A stretch of DNA of 33,015 nt from Halieaceae bacterium (GTDB lineage: Bacteria; Pseudomonadota; Gammaproteobacteria; Pseudomonadales; Halieaceae): contig JAAENL010000153.1 in assembly GCA_024224435.1 (NCBI GenBank), positions 1-33,015 on the forward strand. The letters are read 5' to 3'. Shown piece by piece: positions 8,015-14,453 of the stretch; position 1 is the first letter of the stretch, and each line of letters opens with the position of its first letter. Position numbers and translations under genes: made by a program. The notes beneath the pieces are model-generated. The model was not told where the DNA came from. It was given only the letters and a program-made list of their open reading frames with translations, and did not search any database.

Positions 8015-8770
8015 ATGAACGTCTTGAGATCAATCATAGTTTTTATCTGGATGGTCATTTCCGTGATACCGATCGGGTCGGCACTTTTGTTGTCCTCACT
8101 TTTTCTCGATGATAAGAAACTCTGGTGGTGGTTTGCCGTACCGTATCTCAAGGGAGTGGTCGAGGTGGCGCGTATAGTCGGTGGCGTACGCTACAGAGTG
8201 CACGGCGCGGAAAACCTGCCGTCTGCGCAAGACCATCGCCGTGTCATACTTTGCCCCAAACATCAGTCCACCTGGGAAACGTTCTTTTTTCCAAGCTATA
8301 CGTCTCACCCGCTTGCGTACGTGTTCAAGCAGGAGCTACTGCGAATACCAATTTTTGGTTGGTGCATGGGCCGCCTTAAAATGATCCATATCGATCGAGC
8401 CGCGCGCGCGAACGCATGGAATAAGGTGGCGGAACAGGGTTTGGAACTTATGGACAGGGGTAAGTGGGTCATCATGTTTCCCGAGGGCACGCGGAGTGAG
8501 CGGGGCGAAAAAGGCAGCTATAAAACCGGCGCCTCGCGCTTGGCAGTTGCCACAGGAGCGTATATCGTACCCATCGCTGTAACATCTGGGCGATGCTGGC
8601 CTCGCCGATCTTTTTCCTTCATTCCCGGCGTTGTCGATGTGTCCATTGGCCAGCCCCTGTCATCTGTAGGTAGGGATCAGGTTGAGTTAATGGCAGAGGT
8701 TGAAATCTGGATTGAGTCGGAGATGCATCGACTTGATCCAGGTGCTTATAACCACGATTCAAAGGAGTAA
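8015..8770 (+). CDS. 1-acyl-sn-glycerol-3-phosphate acyltransferase (PlsC-like)
   Basis: The likely start is ATG 8015, giving 251 residues that begin with a membrane segment (about 5-30). An upstream in-frame extension to 7850 would read through the divergent promoter region and has no family resemblance. The acyltransferase block I is KHQSTWE, with H83 and E88 (HX4E in place of the common HX4D, a known variant in proteobacterial relatives). Block III is MFPEGTRS (154-161) and block IV is around IVPIAVTSG. The enzyme would transfer an acyl chain to lysophosphatidic acid at the inner membrane, or be a lyso-ornithine-type acyltransferase; the sequence does not decide this. The next gene starts 3 bp after the stop, with its ribosome-binding site inside this gene's last codons. 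Confidence 0.85.
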   Translation: MNVLRSIIVFIWMVISVIPIGSALLLSSLFLDDKKLWWWFAVPYLKGVVEVARIVGGVRYRVHGAENLPSAQDHRRVILCPKHQSTWETFFFPSYTSHPLAYVFKQELLRIPIFGWCMGRLKMIHIDRAARANAWNKVAEQGLELMDRGKWVIMFPEGTRSERGEKGSYKTGASRLAVATGAYIVPIAVTSGRCWPRRSFSFIPGVVDVSIGQPLSSVGRDQVELMAEVEIWIESEMHRLDPGAYNHDSKE

Positions 8771-8773
8771 AGT

Positions 8774-9031
8774 ATGTCGCCAATCAAGATAGTAAGTTTG
8801 CTGGTCTACCTCGTGCTCGCCGTTCTCGCGCTGACGCAGGGAGACACCGCTATGGGTGCCTGGTCTTTCCGGATACTCTACATACTGGCGGCGGTGCACC
8901 TGGTTGAGGTTGTCGTATTTTTCCGTTTATGCCAGTCGGCCGGGGGCTCTCTGCCCGTGCATTTACTGAACGTCTTTCTGTTTGGGATTATCCACGCGAA
9001 CGAAATCAAGTCGCGGCAGGGCAGTGCCTAA
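8774..9031 (+). CDS. Small multi-span membrane protein (DUF1145-like)
   Basis: An 85-residue, very hydrophobic protein with three likely membrane segments: about 5-22, 33-53 and 59-76 (the last weaker, ending FLFGIIHANE). HLVEVVVFF in the second segment and the LFGIIH ending resemble small DUF1145 proteins; I assign this only loosely. AAGGAG seven bases before the ATG overlaps the end of the acyltransferase gene, so translation is coupled and the two products may act together at the inner membrane. No enzymatic residues are visible. Confidence 0.7.
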   Translation: MSPIKIVSLLVYLVLAVLALTQGDTAMGAWSFRILYILAAVHLVEVVVFFRLCQSAGGSLPVHLLNVFLFGIIHANEIKSRQGSA

Positions 9032-9146
9032 AAGTTTACCGCAAATATGGGCCTTGTGATGTTCGGCGGCGAAGTGATGAGGTTGGGTGTTTGAAAAAAG
9101 TACTGTCCCTGTTATCTGGGAAGCAGAATCTGATATCAATACGAAG

Positions 9147-9152
9147 AGGAGG
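9147..9152 (+). promoter_or_regulatory. Strong ribosome-binding site of the thiolase gene
   Basis: AGGAGG, a full Shine-Dalgarno match, sits seven bases before ATG 9160 and fixes the thiolase start. Confidence 0.85.
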
Positions 9153-9159
9153 TTAAACG

Positions 9160-10344
9160 ATGCTAGATGCTTATATTGTGGGTGCGGTGCGCACTGCAGG
9201 TGGTCGCAAGAACGGCCGCTTGTCGAAAGTACACCCGATCGACCTGGGTGCTGAAGTGGTCGATGCCCTGGTTGCGAGGACAGGTGTCGCCGTCGATGAA
9301 GTCGACGATGTGATCTTCGGTTGTGTGTCTCAGGTGGGTGCCCAGTCGAGCAATATCGCTCGTAACGTCTGCATCTCTTCCGTCCTCGGCGAGGGCGTGC
9401 CGGGTACGACCGTTGATCGTCAGTGTGGTTCAGGTCAGCAGGCAATGCATTTTGCCGCGCAGGCTGTGTTGTCCGGTACACAGGATCTGGTGATCGCGGG
9501 AGGGGTGGAAAGTATGAGTCAGGTACCGATTGGCGCCAATATTGTCGACGGTTACAAGATGGAACATGGTCTCCCTTACGGTAAAAAAATCTCCGAGCGC
9601 TACCCTGGTGTGCAGTTCAATCAGTTTGCCGGCGCTGAGATGTTAGCCAAGAAATACGAATTGACTTCCGATGAGCTGAACGAGTTTGCTCTGGACTCTC
9701 ATGTCAAGGCAAAACGGGCGGTAGAAGAGGGTCGTTTCGACAAAGAGATAGTTGCGGTAGAAGTTGAGCTTGAAGATGGGTCATTGGAGCAGCACACACA
9801 AGATGAGGGCATTCGTATGGATGCTACTCTGGGCGCTATCGCTGGCCTCGAGCCGATGCAGGAGGGTGGCGTGCTCACGGCAGCCAATGCGTCCCAGATT
9901 TGCGATGGTGCCTCGGCGGTGATGATCGCTAACGGCGCGACTTGCAAACGTCTCGGCCTCAAGCCAATGGCCCGCATTGTGGCGATGAGTGTTATCGGTT
10001 CCGATCCGGTTATTATGCTGGAAGGCCCGATCCCTGCTACCAAAAAAGTACTTGAGCGGGCGGGTATGAAGCTCGCTGATATCGATCTGTTTGAGGTGAA
10101 CGAGGCGTTTGGTTCGGTCCCCCTCTCTTGGGTGAAAGCATTGGGTGCGGATATCGATAAGCTGAATGTCAATGGAGGCGCGCAGGCTCTGGGTCACCCC
10201 TTGGGTGGAACCGGCGCAAAACTCATGACGACGCTTGTGCATGAGTTGCATCGTACAGGGAAGCGCTATGGTCTCTTGGCGATTTGCGAAGGCGGCGGTA
10301 CCGCCAATGGCACCATCGTTGAGCGTGTGGACGAGGTGGCCTGA
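9160..10344 (+). CDS. Acetyl-CoA C-acyltransferase (thiolase)
   Basis: A 394-residue type II thiolase, the usual family length. The nucleophilic cysteine is C89 in DRQCGSGQQA. The GHPLGGTGAK segment carries H346 and the last active-site cysteine is C376 in CEGGGTANG. Thiolases cleave 3-ketoacyl-CoA with CoA, or condense two acyl-CoA molecules. The ASQICDGASAVMIAN and FEVNEAFGSV segments are also standard. The enzyme is cytosolic and tetrameric or dimeric by family. It is preceded by an excellent AGGAGG and followed by a strong terminator, so it is probably a single-gene transcript. Chain-length specificity cannot be read. With the acyl-CoA dehydrogenase and thioesterase nearby it suggests fatty or sterol side-chain oxidation. 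Confidence 0.93.
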   Translation: MLDAYIVGAVRTAGGRKNGRLSKVHPIDLGAEVVDALVARTGVAVDEVDDVIFGCVSQVGAQSSNIARNVCISSVLGEGVPGTTVDRQCGSGQQAMHFAAQAVLSGTQDLVIAGGVESMSQVPIGANIVDGYKMEHGLPYGKKISERYPGVQFNQFAGAEMLAKKYELTSDELNEFALDSHVKAKRAVEEGRFDKEIVAVEVELEDGSLEQHTQDEGIRMDATLGAIAGLEPMQEGGVLTAANASQICDGASAVMIANGATCKRLGLKPMARIVAMSVIGSDPVIMLEGPIPATKKVLERAGMKLADIDLFEVNEAFGSVPLSWVKALGADIDKLNVNGGAQALGHPLGGTGAKLMTTLVHELHRTGKRYGLLAICEGGGTANGTIVERVDEVA

Positions 10345-10390
10345 TAGCGTGCGGCCGCAGCCTGGCTTTTGCTGGCCGGGCATCAGTCGT

Positions 10391-10415
10391 AAAGGGAGCT
10401 TGTCTCCCTTTTTTT
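10391..10415 (+). terminator. Rho-independent terminator after thiolase
   Basis: AAAGGGAG (10391-10398) and CTCCCTTT (10404-10411) form a perfect 8-bp stem with a five-base loop. The T run begins inside the right arm and continues to 10415. It lies 47 bp after the thiolase stop. Confidence 0.85.
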
Positions 10416-10537
10416 GTGAGTATGGAAAGACAGGTGCGGTCACTGAATAGTCACAGTGCCAGGGCGAAAAGGAGGTTGCTCGGGCAGGCGGGTTGTTCGG
10501 CCGCGCCGATATTGTGGCGGCTTAGAGGGTAGTTAAG

Positions 10538-10678
10538 ATGGCAAGATCGAGGGGTGTAGAAGTCACCCATACGGTGAGCACAAGTGTTGATAAAATGCGC
10601 CATGGGCATACGGCTCCTTTTGATGGTCAACGTCCATATCGGTATGGCGGTCCCAATGCACTGCAGAGTATTGTTTGA
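10538..10678 (+). CDS. Possible small ORF (46 aa) overlapping the start of the next gene
   Basis: In the 333-bp gap between the thiolase and the YdjM-like gene, an ORF starts at ATG 10538 with GAGGG eight bases before it. It runs for 46 codons and stops at TGA 10676-10678, which overlaps the next gene's ATG as TGATG. The product would be polar, slightly basic and without a membrane segment (MARSRGVEVTHT... ...ALQSIV). I recognise no family. The TGATG overlap and the weak ribosome-binding site of the following gene suggest translational coupling. The ORF is short enough to be chance. Confidence 0.3.
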   Translation: MARSRGVEVTHTVSTSVDKMRHGHTAPFDGQRPYRYGGPNALQSIV

Positions 10679-11679
10679 TGGATCCTCTGTCGCAGGGGGC
10701 GCTCGGGGCTGCATTTCCGCAGGCGTTAAGCAATAGGCGCTACGCCGGCAGCGCTGCTCTTTTAGGTTTTCTCGCGGGTATGGCTCCCGACCTGGATGTA
10801 CTTATCCGGTCCAGCAGCGATCCCATGCTGTTTCTAGAATACCATCGTCAGTTCACCCATTCGCTGATCTTCATCCCTGTAGGTGGCTTGTTGTGTGCGT
10901 TGCTACTGCATGCCCTGATCGGTCGTCGGCGCGGCTTGGCTTTTTCGCAAACCCTTTTGTTTTGCACCCTGGGCTACGCCACACACGCGCTTCTGGACGC
11001 CTGCACGACTTACGGCACAATGCTGTTTTGGCCATTCAGTGACAGGCGCGTAGCGTGGAATACCGTCTCAATCATTGACCCGCTGTTTACTTTGCCACTG
11101 CTCGCCGCCGTGATCCTTGCCGCCAGACGCAGCCGGCCCATTTACACCCGTATTGCGCTTTGTTGGGCGTTGTCATACATGGCGCTGGGCCTGTGGCAGC
11201 GCAACGAGGCGGTGGACATGGGGCGCACACTGGCGGCCGCTCGCGGGCATGAGCCTCTGCGTCTGGAAGCCAAGCCGAGTTTCGGAAATGTGTTGGTGTG
11301 GAAAGTTGTGTACGAAACAGATGACCGTTTTTATGTAGATGCGGTGCGCGCGAGTCTGTCTCCGCGCGTATTCCCCGGCGAATCAGTAGAAAAACTGGAT
11401 ATAGATCGAGATTTGCCCTGGTTGGGGCGAGACTCTCAGCAGGCGCAGGATATCGAGCGGTTTCGTTGGTTCAGCAACGGGTACATCGCGAGGGATCCGG
11501 TCTATCCCAATCGCGTTATCGACGTGCGCTACTCGATGATCCCCAACGAAGTGGCACCTCTGTGGAGTATCGAATTGCGGCGCGACGTTCCGGAGGGAAC
11601 ACACGCTAATTACCTGGTGCACAGGGAGTCGGAGGGCGCGCACGTCGAGCGCCTGTGGAACATGCTGACAGGTGATTAG
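10678..11679 (+). CDS. YdjM-like inner-membrane metal-dependent hydrolase (DUF457)
   Basis: A 333-residue protein of the YdjM/DUF457 family ('metal-dependent hydrolase' / LexA-regulated inner-membrane protein). The signatures are near the N-terminus: MDPLSQGALGAAFP, GMAPDLDVLIR (metal-binding PDxD) and HRQFTHSLIF (HRxxTHS). At least four hydrophobic segments span about residues 55-175, and a soluble C-terminal domain of some 150 residues follows. I start at ATG 10678 rather than the TTG just before it. The ribosome-binding site is weak (AGAG), and the stop of the possible upstream small ORF overlaps the start. The true activity of the family is not established; metal binding is inferred from the His/Asp pattern. 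It converges with the aminotransferase gene, 16 bp away. Confidence 0.8.
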   Translation: MDPLSQGALGAAFPQALSNRRYAGSAALLGFLAGMAPDLDVLIRSSSDPMLFLEYHRQFTHSLIFIPVGGLLCALLLHALIGRRRGLAFSQTLLFCTLGYATHALLDACTTYGTMLFWPFSDRRVAWNTVSIIDPLFTLPLLAAVILAARRSRPIYTRIALCWALSYMALGLWQRNEAVDMGRTLAAARGHEPLRLEAKPSFGNVLVWKVVYETDDRFYVDAVRASLSPRVFPGESVEKLDIDRDLPWLGRDSQQAQDIERFRWFSNGYIARDPVYPNRVIDVRYSMIPNEVAPLWSIELRRDVPEGTHANYLVHRESEGAHVERLWNMLTGD

Positions 11680-11695
11680 AGGAACGTGCCTGTAA

Positions 11696-12874
11696 TTACT
11701 GGTCCAGCGCTGCTCTGGCTGCGGGCAGTGCCTGGCCTGTCCTGATAGAAGCCCCCTGGCTCTGCAGCGCCGCTTCCAGCGCCTGCAGGCAAAACAGGAC
11801 ATTGCGCTCGTTGCTGGCAAAGCCCATGAGGCCGATACGCCACGTCTTGCCCGCCAGCGCGCCCAATCCTGCGCCGATCTCCAGGTCGAATTCGTTGAGC
11901 AACGCGCTGCGCAGTGCAGCATCATCCACTCCCTGTGGAATGGTGACTGAATTTAGCTGTGGTAGCCGATGCGCCGCGTCTACTGCCATAGCAAGACCCA
12001 TGGCCTCCAGGCCGGCTACCAGTGCCTGGTGGTTGTGCAGATGTCGAGCGTGTGAGGCCTCCAAGCCTTCTTCCTGCAGGATGAGAAGCGCCTCATGCAG
12101 CGCGTACAAGTCGTTGACCGGCGCGGTATGGTGGTAAGCCCTTTTACCATCGCCGCCCCAGTACTCCATGACAAGCTGCATATCGAGGAACCAGCTTTGC
12201 ACCTTATGTGTGCGTTGGTTAATCCGCGTGACGGCCCGTTCACTGAATGTGACGGGGGAGATGCCGGGAACACAGGAGAGGCATTTTTGTGTGCCGGAAT
12301 AGACCGCATCGGCCTGCCAGCGATCTACGGCAACCTCGATACCGGCCAGCGAAGTGACCGTGTCGACAATCGACAGCGCTCCATGACGTGTGGCGAGCTC
12401 ACATAACGCGGCGGCATCGCTACTGGCGCCCGTCGAAGTTTCGGCGTGCACAAACGATAAAATAGAGGCCTCGGGATGCTCGTTAAAGGCCGACTCGACC
12501 TTGGTTGGATCGACAGGTTTTCCCCAGTCATCCTGAACCATGACAGCGGTCCCGCCACAGCGCTCAACATTTTCTTTCATACGTCCGCCAAAAACGCCGT
12601 TTTGGCACACGATGACAGTGTCTCCAGGGGAGACAAGGTTGGCAAAACAGGCTTCCATGCCAGCAGATCCCGGCGCAGAGATGGGCAGGGTCAACGGGTT
12701 TTTTGTCTGAAAGGCGTACTGCAAAAGAACCTTGATTTCATCCATCAATTGAAGAAAGAGAGGGTCGAGGTGTCCAATGGTTGGGCGTGAGAGGGCGCCT
12801 AACACCCTGGGTGACACATCTGACGGTCCCGGCCCCATCAAGGTGCGTAGTGGAGGATAAAAACTGGAAGTCAT
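11696..12874 (-). CDS. Class V aminotransferase, alanine-glyoxylate / serine-glyoxylate type
   Basis: A 392-residue PLP enzyme of the AGAT/SGAT type. GPGPSDVSPRVL near residue 14 and the APGSAGMEA segment (68-76) are the family N-terminal landmarks. The PLP-binding lysine is K197 in YSGTQKCLSCVPG, and D171 in SIVDTVTSLAG pairs with the pyridine nitrogen. Such enzymes convert glyoxylate to glycine with alanine or serine as donor, or act on purine-derived (S)-ureidoglycine; the actual pair cannot be told. It runs opposite to the YdjM-like gene and is divergent from the YidC-like gene (196 bp apart). Confidence 0.88.
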   Translation of the reverse strand: MTSSFYPPLRTLMGPGPSDVSPRVLGALSRPTIGHLDPLFLQLMDEIKVLLQYAFQTKNPLTLPISAPGSAGMEACFANLVSPGDTVIVCQNGVFGGRMKENVERCGGTAVMVQDDWGKPVDPTKVESAFNEHPEASILSFVHAETSTGASSDAAALCELATRHGALSIVDTVTSLAGIEVAVDRWQADAVYSGTQKCLSCVPGISPVTFSERAVTRINQRTHKVQSWFLDMQLVMEYWGGDGKRAYHHTAPVNDLYALHEALLILQEEGLEASHARHLHNHQALVAGLEAMGLAMAVDAAHRLPQLNSVTIPQGVDDAALRSALLNEFDLEIGAGLGALAGKTWRIGLMGFASNERNVLFCLQALEAALQSQGASIRTGQALPAARAALDQ

Positions 12875-13070
12875 GGCAGATCAGGCTCCGCTGCTTTACA
12901 AAACGAGGCGCAACGGTAGCAGATTTTTACGCTGACCTTAAGACGCTATTGAACAGCCAGAGTGATTTCCCGCGAATTGAGCCTCTCCTTGTAGAGAACA
13001 GGGGCGAAGAATTGATAACATCACCGCCCCGGCATCGATAATCAAGGGCACACTGTGTCCCGGAGACATA

Positions 13071-14213
13071 ATGGTAAACGCGTTGACTTTAATGCGCCTG
13101 CTTATCCTGGTGTGCACTGCGCTGATGCCCGGCCACGCGTTGGCAATGACCGCGCCGCAGGCCGAACTTTCTGAGTTTAACAAAACGGGTGAATTTGATC
13201 GGGTCAGAACGCAGGTGCAGGAGTCTCGGCCTTTTTATGGCATGGCCAGCTACTACAACAGCATTGCCTTTTATCTCGTGGATGCTGAAGGCGTGGTATC
13301 TCTAGACGCCGGTGATGACGTACAACTGGCTCAAGGACAGTGGTTGGCCGCTATGGGCCGTTTCGAAACACTTTTGGTGAGCGGTCCCGGCCTTGCGCTT
13401 ACGGTGAGTGAGAATTCATTTATCACTACGTCCGTTCCCAGTGATGGTGTGCAGGCAGAGCTGGTTCGCAATGATCGGCTGAGCAAACAGTACGGCCTGC
13501 CATTGGCGCAGTTGCGTTATGCCCACTTATGGCGTCCTATCGGCTGGCTGGCAGGGGTGGTGGAATCTTCACTGGTGGCCTTGCAACAGGCCGGGAGCAT
13601 GAGCTGGGGTCTGACGATTATTTGTTTCACCGTCGCTTTGAAAGTGCTGCTGGTGCCGCTGGGAGTGGTCACGGTGCGGATGCAGCGCAAGGTAAGTCTG
13701 GTGCAACTGGAGCTGGCTCCGCAGTTGGCGAGTATTAAGGCGAAATATGACGGTGAAGAAGCGCACAACCGCATTATGGCGGCGCATAAATCACTGGGTG
13801 TGAGTCCGTTTTTCGTGTTGAAGCCCATGCTGGGCATGCTGCTGCAGATACCGATCTGGATTGCCGTGTTTAATGCACTTGGTGAGATGCCGCAACTGCA
13901 AAATTCAGCCTTTCTCTGGATCGAAAGCCTCGCTTACCCGGATGCAATCGCGCGACTACCCTTCGTGATCCCGCTGTTGGGCGACAGTGTCAGTCTCTTG
14001 CCGTGGTTAATGAGCGGGGTAACCTTGCTCTCGGCTCGGTTGTTTCAGGATAGACTCGCGCCGGCAGATGAGCTCAAAAAGCAAAAACGCAATCTTTACT
14101 TGATCGCGCTGGCGTTCTTTTTGGTTTTTTATCCGTTTCCCGCCGCAATGGTGCTGTATTGGACGCTTTCCAACGCCCTGCAGATTGTTCAGCAGCGTTT
14201 TATTCGCGTCTAG
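13071..14213 (+). CDS. YidC/Oxa1-family membrane insertase, short divergent paralogue
   Basis: A 380-residue protein. It begins with a cleavable-type signal (hydrophobic 5-22, then GHALA, cut near residue 25), unlike the uncleaved TM1 of E. coli YidC. A periplasmic region of about 125 residues follows, much smaller than the E. coli P1 domain. The insertase core starts at about 178: LTIICFTVALKVLLVPLG, then VRMQRKVSLVQLELAPQL, QIPIWIAVFNAL, and the final FYPFPAAMVLYWTLSNALQIVQQRF, all matching YidC. K191 takes the place of the essential groove arginine. This is not in the usual rpmH-rnpA-yidC setting, so it is probably a second copy. GGAG precedes ATG 13071. Clients are unknown; it stands alone, convergent with ppdK. 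Confidence 0.8.
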   Translation: MVNALTLMRLLILVCTALMPGHALAMTAPQAELSEFNKTGEFDRVRTQVQESRPFYGMASYYNSIAFYLVDAEGVVSLDAGDDVQLAQGQWLAAMGRFETLLVSGPGLALTVSENSFITTSVPSDGVQAELVRNDRLSKQYGLPLAQLRYAHLWRPIGWLAGVVESSLVALQQAGSMSWGLTIICFTVALKVLLVPLGVVTVRMQRKVSLVQLELAPQLASIKAKYDGEEAHNRIMAAHKSLGVSPFFVLKPMLGMLLQIPIWIAVFNALGEMPQLQNSAFLWIESLAYPDAIARLPFVIPLLGDSVSLLPWLMSGVTLLSARLFQDRLAPADELKKQKRNLYLIALAFFLVFYPFPAAMVLYWTLSNALQIVQQRFIRV

Positions 14214-14453
14214 CCTCAGCGCATGCGCACGCGCGGCTGTCTTTGGTGCATCCCTCATGGTGCCTCTGGCCAGCCCCGCCTCCACAGGAAGGTCATCTCG
14301 ACGCAAATCTTTAGAAAATACGGCGTGTCAGTCGTGGGTTCAGGTCAGGAGTGCGAAAGCTATCGAAGCCGGCAGCCTCATGGACCTCACCGATAACGCA
14401 CCCAAGATGCATTTGAATGCTAACCAGGGCGTCTCTGGCCGCACCGGCTTGAT

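Noticed and set aside
8963-9481. Minus-strand ORF of 172 codons across the thiolase start
   Set aside because: It lies over the well-supported thiolase and small membrane protein genes; it is Arg/His-rich as expected for an antisense shadow.
10451-10714. Minus-strand ORF of 87 codons in the gap after the thiolase
   Set aside because: It overlaps the start of the YdjM-like gene, has no ribosome-binding site and shows no recognisable protein pattern.
12781-13041. Plus-strand ORF of 86 codons before the YidC-like gene
   Set aside because: It overlaps the aminotransferase gene by about 94 bp on the opposite strand and has no homology-like motif or good ribosome-binding site.
14214-14453. Gap between the YidC-like gene and ppdK examined for a terminator
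   Set aside because: Only a short GCGCATGCGC palindrome (14219-14228) was found; it has no T run on either strand.
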